From Luidia sarsii (taxonomy: Eukaryota; Echinodermata; Asteroidea; Paxillosida; Luidiidae): DNA of 64,000 nucleotides. The DNA is taken from contig OX465111.1 of assembly GCA_949987565.1 (NCBI GenBank), positions 15,908,359 through 15,972,358 on the forward strand, written 5' to 3'. The notes under the pieces were generated by a model. The model saw nothing but the letters and a program-made list of their open reading frames with translations. It was not told the origin of the DNA and made no database searches. Positions 33,001 through 47,252 of this stretch are shown here, piece after piece; position 1 is the first letter of the stretch; each line of letters starts with the position of its first letter. The position numbers and the translations under genes are program-made.

Positions 33001-36000
33001 GCTGTTTTAAAAAAACACTGATCTTTTAATCCAAAGCACATTGATGTGGAAAACTAGTCAATTAATCAATTTACAACACGTATTTACAGAGTATTCTGAG
33101 GAAAAGCTACTTTGGGTAGCAAGGACAGACTGCCATTTCAAAGTCTAATGTTGGACATCTACAGTGCACCAAGGGGCACAGGGAAAAGCGATCCAGTTCA
33201 CTTTAGGCATTGGTGAAACAGACTCTATGGCCACACTGGAAAATTGGCCACTGCACCAGAAGACTCCACTAGTCATTTAGGCACTGATCAATCAGACTCA
33301 AAACTATACAAAAATGGGCACTAGACCAGTGGAACCAGTCCAGTCATTTAGGAACTGATGATCAGATTTAGATCACTGAACTATTTGACCTTCACCAGTC
33401 AAATTGACCTTTACCAGTCAAATTGACCTTAATCAAATATGGCATGTAAGCAAAAAGACATTTTCTGCATCACCCTTTTTATTCTTGCTTAAGTAAACCT
33501 AACTTGGAGTCAAATCAAAATTAAAACGGTTTAACTATAGAATAGTCTTGTCGGTAGTACAGTTCCTGAAAAAAAAACTGCAAAGTAACTGTAGAAATTA
33601 CACCAATCTTTGTGGCAAACGTTTTTTGTAATGAAGAAGGAGAAGTGAGGGGTTAACAAATGTGTTTCCATGCAGGCTCCATGCAAAAAAGAAAAGAAAA
33701 TCTAAACCATAAAGCAATAGCATGAACTCAGAGAAATACATTTCAATAACCCCCCAATCAAACAAATAAAGCTAATAAAGCATCCAGCCTGTTAAAACTG
33801 AAGAGCAATGCAACCGATGGCCAATGCAAACACAATGCAACAGAGTGCTCCACACTGGCACAATGCTGACTAACACAGGCAGTGTCTGAATTTCATTCAG
33901 GCTGGGGCTGGCTACGACACACAAATGTGGGCACTGCCTGGAGCCGAACTGGCTAGAGGCTTTTAACAACCATAGCCATAGCCACTAAATTCAGACATGG
34001 CCACTGCCTCACCACTATCATGTGCTCTGCGCTCATTTCCCAGGCAACCATTTTTATATTGTTTCTATTTCTACCTGGTGATACAATTTCAGATTTTTGC
34101 AAAAGGCAATTACTGGGGAACCATGATACAATGTATCTCTGAAGGAATGCACACTGCTCCTCTTTTTACATGTACATGTGGAATTGTAGATACACAGACA
34201 GTACATGTATGGTAGGATTATGAAAAGCAAATGGGAAGAATATGGGAAAAGCAGGGAAAAGATGGGAAGATGATGGGAACACAATATAATATTGTAGGAA
34301 CTCCTGGTAGGGACACAAATGTGAAGAGCAATTGAACAGCAAATAGTCAATGGTTTGTAGGAAAGGGGAAATTACAGAACAGTTGGGATTTCCAGGACAA
34401 TGGAATAGGGACACAATAGAGTTTGGGAAAAATGGAAAAGTATGGGATAAGTGTAGGAAAGGGTGGTAGCAGAGTCATGGTACTAGCATGGGGGAAAATA
34501 GTGAAAGTATAGACAAGTGCTAGATTAGTACTGGAAAGGCATGGGACTGTTACAGTAAAGGAATGAGACAGGAGGGTATTGACCTTAAAGAAGAATGAAA
34601 CCCAGAGAAAATAGTTGGCTTATCTCTTTGGTTGATAAAACCAACCAACAATTACCCATGTTCAACTCACCTACGAGTTTCATAAAGAGGGGAAAATGAT
34701 GGAATTCGGTGGTCGAATTCGCGTTCCCTGTACCCGCCATGTTTTCGAAATTCCCGGCAGGTCACTGCGGGGGGTATGATATAATGACGGGCAACCCCCG
34801 CATGGGCCCGGACGTATCCCTACAACATGTGTGTACACAACACATGTATACTGCGTGCAGTTTATATACACTCGCGAGTGCACTGCCAGGCTTTTGGTTG
34901 TAACAATGCCAGCGGAAAAAAAGCTAGGGAAATCTGTCCATGCAGTTCCTAACAAGGCCAAGAGACCTGACTTGTTTGGGAAGTGGGCTGCGGCCATACA
35001 AGTAGAAAAATTTCTCAATGTCGGCTACAAATATAGTCGAAATGACGTGATTTGTAGCGATCACTTCACGGAGGAGGAGTTGGGATCGAGGTTGACTTGC
35101 GGGCCAAACTCACCGGCTCGAAGCCGAGAAATATACTGAAAGAACATGCCGTTCCTTCAGTATTTTCACATCGACCAGCGGTGGCATCACGTTCATCGAC
35201 AGCTTCACGAATTGCCGCATTGGAATCCAGAAAGCTGAGTTAATTTTGATGTTTTTCCTGTATGATACGATCGACTTTTGATGTGTTTTCGTTTCGGTCC
35301 TGGCGTGATTTTTCTCACATGCACGTTCTGCCTAGTCTTTCTCGCAGACCGCTTATCTGTAACTCATGGAGGGTAAACTCCATGGATATATACATGTATT
35401 GTACCAATTACCATGGAGGAAGAAGGGGGGATATACGTACCGTGCCGTATTTTTATTTGTGCTGCAACAAGAACATGGAGCTAGGCCTAATTTACACGTT
35501 ATCGGAACGCGACTCCAGTCGCCCACACTGTTTATTCCCTTGTCGCTGACCGCAACTCCTGTCACCCAGCGCTATTGTGTGCATGACCCCTGACCCCCAC
35601 TAAACTCCACACAGCTTCGCTAACGTGTACAAATTCCTCCATGGTACAACTGAAATCTCTCCAAAACATCGACCATCTCTTGAATCATTTCTCGTATTTT
35701 CCTATTAAAATTACGCGAGCTGAAACAAAAGCCGGACACAGTGGGCTCCCAGTCATAGTTGTCGGACCTTTATTAAACTCAGCCCCTGGTGTATAAGTTA
35801 TTTTAGGCCTACTTGTTCAGCTGTTATAACAGGTCGCCATTCGGCGAAGATCAAGAAAACAGAGAACCAAAATTGCGCAGCGTTTATTTTGTTACAGATA
35901 CCAACGTAATGTACACGTGTACAGTAGTAGTACATTACAAGTAGGACACAACGTGTACATTGTACACGTGTACAGTACAGTAGTAGTGTGTACATGTACT

Positions 36001-39000
36001 GTACATTACATGCAGTACACAACGTGTACATTGTACGTGCACTGTACATGTACATGTACATGTACAATGTACAGTCCGTGCAACGTATGCAATCAGGAAG
36101 CCGTGAAAGTGTTTGTAGATCAAGACTATACGCAATCCACAAGAATAATTCAAATAATGACCAAAGCGAAAAACAATAAATCTGCAAAGGATTATAAGAT
36201 TATTTTCTCACACATTGAGGTATAATTCTTTTTTAAATGTTGATTAATATTTGTAGTTTAAATTAAAATGATTGAACAAGCCTAACTGACCAATCAGACA
36301 GGGTCGTCTCCGCCGTGATGTCATACCCCCGCAGTGACCTTCCGGAAATTTCGAAAGCATGGCGGGTTGAGGGAACGCGAATTCGACCACCGAATTCCAT
36401 GATTTTTCCCTCTTTATGAAACTCGTAGGTGAGTTGCACATGGGTAATTGTAGGTTGGTTTTATCAACCAAAGAGATAAGCCAACTATTTTCTCTGGGTT
36501 TCATTCTTCTTTAATGTTGACAGATTTAGAACAGCAGGGAATGAATGACACAAGGAAATAAAATGTGCAATATCTACTCTAAAACTTACTGCCACAAAAG
36601 TGAACTACACTGTACCAGTTGAACTACATTTCCTGATCACAAAAGGAACTCAATCCCTAATAGCATACAAAGAAATACTTGATGATTTGATGGTTTGACT
36701 TGTTTAATTTGTATTATTTTGAGACCCTCAAGGATATCGCTATCTTTTCTTACATCTGTCATCAAAATTCTTAAATCAAAATGGCATGGATTAGAAACAA
36801 AACAAAAATGGCTGCCATGGGAGTGGAGAAAACAGCGCATCAGAGAAGCATGGCATTGGTCAGTCAAGTGGTCAAGCAGTCAAGCGGTCAACCGTTGCCC
36901 AGTCAACTCGCGGACCAGATACTTACACTATTCGATGGTAGTGAGTTATTGCTATATGGCGAATAGCCCATGAATTTCTATTAAGTAAACACAGAATAGA
37001 GAGAGGGGGCGGGGCATTAGCTCAGACAGAATAAAACAAGTCATCAATTGTCTGTGTTGGGGTGGGAGGTGGGAGAGTGGAGATTAAGAGACAAAAAGCT
37101 TTGAATAGGATTAAGAGAAGATATTAGGAATCCTAGAGAAGCTTGTCTTATCCCCAAATAAAATCCCTCCATTCTGGCTTTTAAGAACAATTCACAATAT
37201 GAGGTTCTTTATGGCAACTCTCATTCACAAAAGACATTACTTTTAATTCTGTCTGTTGTGAAATGGTGTTACCACAGCGCCCTATATTTTGTATTTTGTA
37301 TCTTTGATTAAGTGTACAACTTGCATTTACAAGTTGGAGGAAAGCACCCTTTTTTGTTATCCCATCATCATGTCAATATCATGTCAATCTTTCACAATAT
37401 AATTCCAAAATCAGCCATGAATTTGTTCATTCAGCCCCAACTCTCCAATCACCTCCAACACAACCCTGGGAGATTTGGGTGGATCGCAAAACAAACAAAT
37501 AAAAGGTTTTGGTTGAAACAAAGGCTTAGTCCAATTCCAATACCCAAACAGGCGTCTTGGGTTTTGTTTCTGACTCTGAAATATAAACCACAGTTGATGT
37601 ATGGAACCATTGAGAAGATGGCATCACTGCAGAAGAAGAACATTAATTGATCACATATTAATAATCAGAAAGTCAACCATATACTTTTAAGCCTTTGGCG
37701 TGCAGTTTGTCGTGCTTCCCCTTCTGAGGAACTAGCTATTTCGAAAAATAAAAGTTAAATTTGACTTGGTTTTGGTGCATGTTCACCCTCCCTACAAAAA
37801 TATATCAATGCTGGTGTTTGACTGACTCCAAAGTAAGTTTGGCTATGGCTATAGCTAGTTGCTGCACATAGAAAAACCTTTCCAAAAGTCATAGCCACTG
37901 ATTAAGATCTAGCCTTATTGAAATAGATGAATTATATTTATGGCATTGGTAAACATTTAGTGGGGGTAGGAAATTTTACTCATAGAAATTTACATACATG
38001 TGTACAAGATTGTTTAAAGCGCGTAAGTACTGCCAGAAAGCATTGTAAAAACAAATTGCTTGACTATAATTCATTATCAAAGCTTATCAAGCTTAACAAA
38101 TCCTCTTGGAAGACTGTCAGCTTGCTCCTGCCAATAGCAGACTGCCAAAGGGATACAACTGGTGGTAATGGCTGCCCAGCTAGTTAGTGATTACCAGCCA
38201 AGTAACTGGTTCCAATGTAGACCCTTCATGAAATGGGTTCTACCTTGGGCTTGGGCTTGGGCTCAGGCTTTGTTTTGGGCTTGATGTTTTTGCACCGATT
38301 ACAATGTCACAAATATGAAAGATTTTGACTTCTTAGTGCTAACTCCACACTGTACAGGGAAGCAAACCATTAAATTAAGAAACAAGCCACAACCTTGCAT
38401 TTTCAGACAAAGCCTCAGCCGGAGCCTGACATTGGGTTTTTCAAAAGAGCCTCAGTCAGTAACCTCTGAGTTTTGCAACGGAATACATCTCTATGGCAAC
38501 TCATTGCATGCATGGAAATCAAGCACTTTTGTGTATAAGCTGTACAGGTATACAAATACATACATGTACAAACAAAATATAATAATAAAAACCAAACCAC
38601 GATTGTGCCACGAATTGGTTGGTACCCACTACAACTTCAATAATTAACAGGAAGAATGACACTTTCAAAAATAATAAATCACCTGAGAAAAGGCCTAAAC
38701 CTTACATAATACAGACAGGAACTATTTTTTTCCCCTTATTACAATTCACACCGGTTACCATGGAAAAAAAATCTGTAAAGCACTGTAAATATTTGATAAT
38801 AATGTAAACATTTAAGGGGCATTTTGAAAAAGAACTCCTTAGTATGTGGATTGGCTGAATGGATGAAAAAAATGAGTAAGTACGTGAAAGAATGAATGGA
38901 TTAATAAAAATGATTGCAGACCAATTATGTGCCCAAACTGCACAAATTTGTAATGACAGGGTAAGTTTCCTGTCCAGACCCTGAAAACAAGACAAGAAAA

Positions 39001-42000
39001 GCTTTAATTCTGGCTTAAAATTACCTAAAATTCTAGGTTTGGCTCGACTCATGCTAAGCACTGCACAGGATTCTGTATTTGAGTTTAGGAGAATCAGGGA
39101 GCAAGGAGGAAGGAGGAAGGAAGAGGAGCAGGGAGGAGCTTACTTGGTATTTTTGTAGCTCCAGTCTCAGCCCATCCACCCTCTTCCCAATGTCCGTCAG
39201 CTGACCCTCAACAGTGGCCGGGTCACCGAGGGACGGGTTCTTTGTATAGACATCTCGCATCTTGAGAAGAGCCTCCCTGTAAGGTAAGTTTATCGTGAAG
39301 AACAGTATATGGGGCTTGCAGCTCAATCTGTCCTGACAAAATTGCACCTAAGGAGTGACTTGTTTCACTGAAGGTTTAACATCAGCTGCCACTGGTCACT
39401 TCAAAGGCTTTCCTCAAGTGCTACCTGATTTACACTGAAACTTTGACCACGTTATGCTCTAGGGCTGGCGCCTTTGGTGACGTTATGCACCTGAGACATT
39501 TTTTATGTGCCAAAGGCTCCACCAGAGTTGCATCTCATTGTGCACTAGGGTTTTCAGCTAGGGTTCCTATCAATATGCACTAAGCCTTTCACCTGAGGTA
39601 CTTTTCCATAAGCATTGGTGATTTGGTGCCCTACATGTACACTGTACATGTATCAAGTGCTGGGATATGCACCTGGGGGTTCACACCTGAGGTGCCCTCT
39701 TCCCCAGTGTACCCACTGAGGCTTGCCTAAGGTGCCACTTATCCTACTGAGCGCCTGAAAATCACCTCCTACAAAGGTCTCCATCTCTTCTATCATCGTG
39801 TCCCTGCTGGCTTCACCTCGGATTGCAAATCAACCAACATTGGGACTTTGCAATGCCACACCACAAGAACGATTAAAGGATTGAGCAGCATGCCTTCTTA
39901 CTTGGACTTAAGCTCCTGGTTCACTTGCGCCTGCAGCTCGTCAATTTTCTTCTGGAGTTCGCGCTGCTGCTGGGCAGGGGGTAGGCGGCTCCAGCTCTCC
40001 GCTGAATCCGGCTACAAAAAGTGACCAAGCAAGAGGAGTGCATTTTGTATGCAATAAGGAGAGCAGACCCTGACCATCGCAAGAAGAAACGTCTGAAACG
40101 GCGCCAGGTTTTTGCGCTAGGTGCATCCTAAGAAAAGTGCCTACAAGTATCACTTCTATGTGCAAATTGGTCTGTTGCTCAGAAGGCAATGGGTGTGTGT
40201 CTCCATGCAAAAACATGCAGACAATAATAAGCCCGGCTCTTTCACACTTACTGGCGGCTTATCCGCAGCCCAGGGACAACATGTCACTTGTGTTTTGGAA
40301 CAAGTGCATGCCGACCCAATTTTCTTGGAATCTAGAATGGCATACAGTAATACGCTTGCTGCATTCACACCTCACCAGGAAACTATTTCATAGCACTGCT
40401 TAGCATGAACATTCTTCCTTGGCTAGACAAGAATGCAAGCCATACCGTACTTCCACAGAGTTTCATGCCTTGAAATTGTATCCGGCCTGTTTGCTTGGCA
40501 TATTACACAGATGTTGAGTCTTTGGAGGATCTACAAAATTGGAAACTAGAAGATTTTCTGTCCAAACCAAAATTATTCTCCACTTAGCCAAATTGAAGGG
40601 GGACCAAAAAAAAAGAAAGAGAAAAAAAAGACCATTGATGGAAATTAATTCAGTGCCTCAAAAAAAAAAAGTGTGTTGTTTTTGTGCGAAAACCAGCTAA
40701 ATAGTCACCGATTCCAAAAAGTTTGGTCTGGGCACACCATTATCCAAGCAACAGACCTGAGTTTATACTATCATTCTCATTCTAGAAGAGTTTACACCCA
40801 ATTTAAAGAAGGAAAAATAGATATGCATGCTGAGACATGAGGCAAAGGCAAGATTCCTTGCTAAGCCGTAAACCATGATGCTAAGCAATCTTAGAAAGTG
40901 ATAACGATTTCACCATCCCTTCCCTCCCAACCTTAGCCAAGCATATCAGACAGGGACCAATGAATGCATTCATATGAAGTGATCTACAGAACATCCAGGG
41001 CCAGTGATATTTGGTAATTGGTTCCAATAAAAAAAAATCCAAAAAACAAAAGAGAGTACAGTTCAGCCTTTGAGAAAGGTCTTACAAGTATCAAGCCCTT
41101 GAGTTTTTTTCAGATCTCCCGTGTACACTCCCTGAATGAGGTTTGAAAGTTTGTGGTGGATTTACACTGTAGAATGTTTACGGTGACACCCTGTGCACTA
41201 TCTCTTTCAGAGATTGAGTTTGGGTCTGAGAAGTTTTACCAGCTCTTTTCAGAGCCATACCCAACTCTTGGAAAGAGAAATACGTAATGCATGTTGTGTC
41301 AACGCTAACATCCTACACAATACAAGTTCTAATAACTTCTTCATGAGCTTTGTCAGTGTGGTCAATCGTCATTCATGACACTTGTCATTGATTTGTTGAA
41401 TTTTGCTGCAAATTTTTGTCTCTCTTCTTTTCTTGACCAATTTTCTTACTATTTTCAATTATTTATATTCTTGGTTTCAGATTGAAGATCACTGGCCCCT
41501 TTGATAATAGACTCATCATTCTCTCTCAGAGAAGGTTACAAACACTTGATAAAAACAGAAAATGAATGGGAAAACACCGACATAATGGTGCTTTTTGTCT
41601 ACTGTGGTACAGACACCCAGACAAGCCAACAGACAGACAGGATTGAGAAAAAGCATGCATGAAGGTCACGTAAAATATAAACCGTTCTTCTCTTGTTTTT
41701 ATATCTGTCAAAATGTGTCAATTCTAAACTTCACACAGTTGAAATTAAAAACTGTTACAAATAAAGTCTAATACCAGGTTTTCTTCTTTATGTTTTTAAT
41801 ACCCGTTGAACAGGTAATTCTTAACTCCATCATGTTGCCATGGAAACGCCATCTTTTTTCCCACATGTTTTTCTCGGCCGCAATTTACTTTTAAGGGAGA
41901 GACAAACACACAAATGTACAACTTGACAGTGAAAAGGGTTAAATTATCATTATTAAAGTCACAGTGATCACGGTGGTAAGGGTTAACACAGAGAACACAG

Positions 42001-45000
42001 AATGTTCTATCAGAAACTCTTGGGGAAAGGAAGACACATGTAATGTGAGTAGGCAGGGAGGGTTCGAATAAGGGGAAGAATAAACACTCACTGGGAGTGT
42101 TTCAGTTTAAACAGACAAACATGGTTTTGAAAAAGAGTTAAGGAACTGCACCATGTGTGAGAAACTGGAAGAGGATCGAGAAAAAAGCCAAAGGAAGTAG
42201 TCCTACAAATACAGATAGAAAATAGTAACTGTCCATGCGGGCAGTTTCTCCAACTCAACCACATGGGAGTTTGAAGCAGTTATCTCCGATCTTGCCTTCG
42301 GTGCGGCTTACTAGACCTTGTCATAAGCTTGCATTAATACGTGCAGTTATTGCAAACACGGTTAGGGTGTGGTTGTTGCCAGTGCAACCATGCTGAAGCA
42401 AGTTAAGAGAGAACAAGTTTCTACAGCTACGACCGCATGCATTGCCTTGAGGATAGGCTCCATGTACATGTAGCTACTACAGTCACAAGGTGAGTGGATT
42501 GCAAAATGAGCCCTTCTCTACTCAAATCAAACTGTAGTGTGTGGGGGCACTTGGGGTGGTTGGGGGGTTTTCCCCTCAAATTCTAAACATCCGGCACACA
42601 CAAGGCTGGGTATGTACATTGTAAGTCTATGCATCTTTGCCAAAAGGAAGTCTTAGAAATTCCATCTTGGAAGTTTTCAGACCCCTTATTCCTCTTTAAA
42701 ATGCAAATAATTTGAAGTTATCAGCAAGACAATTAAATGATGGTCAAAATGGTCATGCAAGTTCACTTGGATCAGCATTTAATTATCGGAAACTGATGAA
42801 CCTCCAAATAAATTGATGTCAGCACCAAGGCGTATTTGCAATCCTGACCCCCAAATTTCTTTCAGTCCCAAATCTTTTATGCCAAAGCTGCCATAGCTGA
42901 TGAAAAGCTTTTGTGACTAAGCTTGTTTGTGACATTCTAGGTGTCAATGAATGACTGCACTTTTGTAGTGAGACAGAGTAGGGGGAGCTGCTTGGTGAGG
43001 AGAAATCTCAGGCTTGAATGGAGACAAGGCTGATTTTTACGACAAGACACAATGCAGACGAGGAACCTACTAGTACATGTACATGCCTGATCCATTAAAA
43101 GCATTATTTACTTCACAAGCACTGTCCACCTGCTCCATGAGCAATAAACTGTGTCTGTTTCTCTTCAGATCAAGCATCAGTGAAACCTTGTTTGACCCTT
43201 GCCAAAAATGCCTGATTGATCATGCAATCTACCATTGCTGAATTGCTCACTATTTTCATATCCCTCGATTGCTGAGTTTTTGGATGAACCAAATCTCATT
43301 CAGGGATTTTCATTTCAATCCAAAGGTAAAGTATCACTGGAAACTATTCTGTGCACCCTTGTGGGTTCACAATGATCTATACTCAAATATTTTTTTACTG
43401 ACAGATTTACCTCTATGGCAAAGTGTTTTGTTTCACAGGCAGTTCTCACACCATGGTTGTTCTGGAGCAAGGGAGGACAGGTGGTTAAAACATACAGGTG
43501 CACAAGACAGGTCATCCAAAAGAAAACCAATTCAAGCAGACAAGGCAAGCAGATGCCAAGCTAAAAGGGTGTAAAACAGAAGGAAGTTGTGGGGGGATAC
43601 GGAGAAAGGGAGAGGGGAAGCCGATGGGTGTGGTGGTGGTGGTGGGTGGAATTGGGCAGGAGGAGGAGTTGGAGTGGGAGGAAGGGGCAGAGAATATGTG
43701 TATACCTTCCGTCTAAACGAGGGCGTGTGCGGGATTTTTAACCTTCGTATGCTGCCTCCCCCAACCCCATCATCGTCCTGGTACAGGGGAAGAGGCACGG
43801 GAAGAGGAGGTGAGAACAACATATCAAGGAAATGATCCATGGGAGGGACATGGGAGAGGAGGGAGGTGAGGCTAAAGAAAGGGGGAGTATTTCTCACATA
43901 TAAATACGAGGAAAGAAACCAATATGAATCAGGATTAAGAGAAGGAGCAGGGGAGGGATTGGGGGAAGTTTTGGGGAGGTTTTGGGGGATGGGCTGGGAA
44001 GGAGGGGGGTAAGGGAATAAGGGAGGGGCCCGGGAGCCACAAAGGGAAGACGAGAGGCAAAAGGGAGCAAGGGTAAAATGGGAGAAGGGGCAAGAGGATA
44101 AGGAGGGACTGGCAGATCTGGGGGGCTGGCAGATAAGGGAAAGGTTTAGAGAGGGGCAACAGGAAGGGCAAGGGGGAAATGGGATAAGGGAAGGAAAAAG
44201 GGGAAGAGCAAAGGGAAAGGGATGAGGGAGGCGAAGAAGAGAAAGAAAAAAGGGATACGGGGAGGAGTAAGGACAGAAAGGGGAAGGGATCACAACCCAG
44301 TTCCATTCACCCACTCTTCCATGAGAAAAAAATCTTAACTTGTCATTTGTCAATCACAATATTCAAACTATTGGCATAGATTCAGTTTTAGGATAGGATC
44401 ATCCATTTTCATTGACAAAAAGTAACTAATGGTTCCAATTCTGATCTGCGATTAGGGAACATATCTTCAAGAAAATTGAACTCCACAGTTTAGAATCACA
44501 ATGAAATTTGGTTCTTCCATTCACATTCTTCATACCAAAGAGTTTATGTGGGTTTGATAATGACATGTACTGTATCAACACATCCAACAATTAATTCTTA
44601 TTACACTTCTTTGACTGCAAAAAAATTGTACACAAAAATATGTATTGATCTGAATTTCAGATATTTTCTTTCTCTTCTGAAACATTCAGTGTACCTCATC
44701 TTTCCACTACGGAGATTCCTTCTTACGTAAGAAGCAGCTGAAAATCAAAACAGCAAGTCAAAGACTTGGGTCACTGCAGACAAGGCCACCATTCCATTCA
44801 GAATCAGGCTTGTTTTGGCAACCATGGATTGAACAGTCATCAAGATCATACAATTCCACTGCATGAAAGTTTTCATGGCTACGTTGAAAGCTGTGATTGC
44901 CCTTCCAGTCATAACATGACTACATTTACACATTTTGTGAGAAATGCTGTTCAGTTGGTTATCAATGTCCTAAATGGGCAGTTTAAAAGAAGACAGGAAA

Positions 45001-47077
45001 CCACTTTAGAGTGGATAGTGGATACCACACGGGATCAACTTAATTGCTGATGATACTACAAGGTCACTCACCACGTTACTTGTGTTAATAGAATCTATTA
45101 CAGACGGGAGTTCCTAACATGCAGATCTGACGACATGCAATATATGTATACATACTGTGGTCCAGAGATCTTGGTATGATGGTTAGTATTTGTATACATA
45201 ACATGTAGAGAAGACAGAGAGGTAAAAATATGGATGGGGGATTTCCAATCAAAATGCACTGGACACGTTCCAAGAGAGAGTATTTGTGTTTCCGCCATCA
45301 ACGATCAACAGCCATTCTGATAGAGAACGAGGTGCACGTAAATCGGCAATGGGTTACCTTGGTGTCTGGTTGAGGTGGTGAAACAGTGGACACCACCTTC
45401 GTGTTTCGATGGCATTTATGGGTGAATGAAACGGAATATTAAAAAAAAAGTAGATGGGTGGAGTGGAATGGAGCATGGGTGGGATGGATGGGATGGGGGA
45501 TCAAGTGATCATTTAGGTGATAAGTCAATTGAATATGGAAGCTTTTCTTTTTGAGAGAAAAAAACAGGAAAATAATAAAATACATATATAAATATGAAAA
45601 GCAATTAACAGAATACAGTATCAAGTTTGTCAACATAAGCAAGGAACTACTGGGATTCTATAAGCCACTTGAAGTTCGAATAGTAATGATAAGAGGACAG
45701 GAAATCACAATTCAATGTCAGCACTCAGTGATTTGAGCCCTTGTCAGAGTAGTGGAAGTTATCACTAGTTATGGGAGGTTTGGGGGCTTACAGAATCCCA
45801 CTAGTCTGTGTTGATGTAGAGCAAGAGAAATCATAAAATTAGTTCACTCGTCATCTTGATTAAAATCAAAAAGATGGGCACTGTCTTGAGTTGGACTGTT
45901 TAAGAGTACAGCTGAAGGAGGTGGTGTCAGGTCAAGTTGCACACAGTTAGCAGGACAGCTACCCACAGCCAGGGGGGAAACATGAGAAGGATTCAACTAA
46001 ATCGTGACAGAGGCATGGTGTACACCCACAGCCAGCTCAGTCAATGAAGGCAACTTCTACATGTATATGCACGCATCTTTGTTTCTTACATTACATGCAC
46101 AAACGTATGCTTTTCAAGGAGGGCCTGATTCACTGCTGTACTTCAACATTCACACAACTCACCAACAATTTCTGTGCTAATGCTTGACACTTACCCGTCT
46201 GATAGTTGTAGATGGCATTGACATTACAAGGTGGAGTTTTCAACAGGATTGTATTGTGGTTAGATACGTGTGGTAACTTTAGGCTTGGTTGAACTGCAAT
46301 TCAAGCAATGCAGTTGAAATTCTGCCACTTTGGGATTTTGTCAGGCAGGCCTTTTCAGTTCAAGGCATGACTGGTGAAATGAGAGGGTGCTGATTGGAGT
46401 GGAATGAATGTATGCTTCTGCCATATTCCAATAATTAATTTGTATTTACAAGCTAATGCAGAAAGCTTGCTCAGTGACACTAAGGGTAGTATGATTCCTT
46501 CCAGAATGAGTTTGGCTCCGAAAAGAGCCACTAAGTCAAGGTTTAAGGCAGTACATGTATGTGCTCTGCCCATCAAACGGACATTAATCTATTCACAGGT
46601 TTTTGACACAAAACCAAAAGCTTGTCCATCTGCCGTCCTCACCTCCAAATGTTCACCACTGGGTGAACACAAGATGAACTAAATCACTTGTGAGTATATT
46701 ATGTTTGTAGCAGAGAGGAGGCGCACTTATCACACCAAAAAGGACTGGCAACACTTCACCAACACTGACGAGCACACACTAACAGTGGACGGACAGCTTC
46801 AACGGTTTCTGGACCAAGCATGCACCCACAGAACAGAGATCCTGGGAGCCTAGTTGAGCCTCACAGTGATACAGCACAGACCACGATTCGTAGCAAATGA
46901 CGCAAGGTGGGGACAACGATGATGAAGTTTTGCATCAACGCCCATTTGAAATAACCATCAGTGAGCTGAAAAGTTCTGGGAAACGAGGCAAACCCAAAGT
47001 TTGTTTGTGATACTTGTTAGGGTGCTTGTTTGCTTGCTTGTTTGCTTGCTTGATTGATTGATTGATTTCTTGCTTGA

Positions 47078-47136
<59 letters not shown>

Positions 47137-47161
47137 ATTGCTTGCTTGATTGCTTGCTTGA

Positions 47162-47252
<91 letters not shown>

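Larger units (their letters stand above)
34589..36510 (+). mobile_element. TTAA-flanked DNA transposon with THAP remnant (Kolobok-like)
   Basis: TTAA at 34585-34588 and 36511-36514 flank a 1922-bp element whose first and last roughly 200 bp are inverted copies with only scattered differences, starting AGAAGAATGAAACCCAGAG. The interior has a broken THAP zinc-finger exon. TTAA target sites plus a THAP transposase is the combination known from Kolobok elements; piggyBac shares TTAA but lacks THAP. There is no intact transposase, so it is non-autonomous. It sits in an intron of the F-BAR gene. Confidence 0.8.
31462..39143 (-). other. Cip4 intron with a Kolobok-like insertion
   Basis: 7.7-kb intron. 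Holds decayed PLE tails (31583-31670), a degenerate repeat (33150-33430), and the TTAA-flanked element 34589-36510. I find no additional phase-0 exon here, although one could hide. Confidence 0.6.

Noticed and set aside
41242..41255. True histone gene 3' end
   Set aside because: The stem-loop resemblance is strong but there is no histone coding sequence nearby and the hairpin belongs to a dispersed repeat.
43532..44353. 273-codon minus-strand Pro/Ser/Phe-rich open frame
   Set aside because: Lack of stops follows from the polypyrimidine composition. Only the 72-nt segment with splice sites (43706-43777) is supported as coding.
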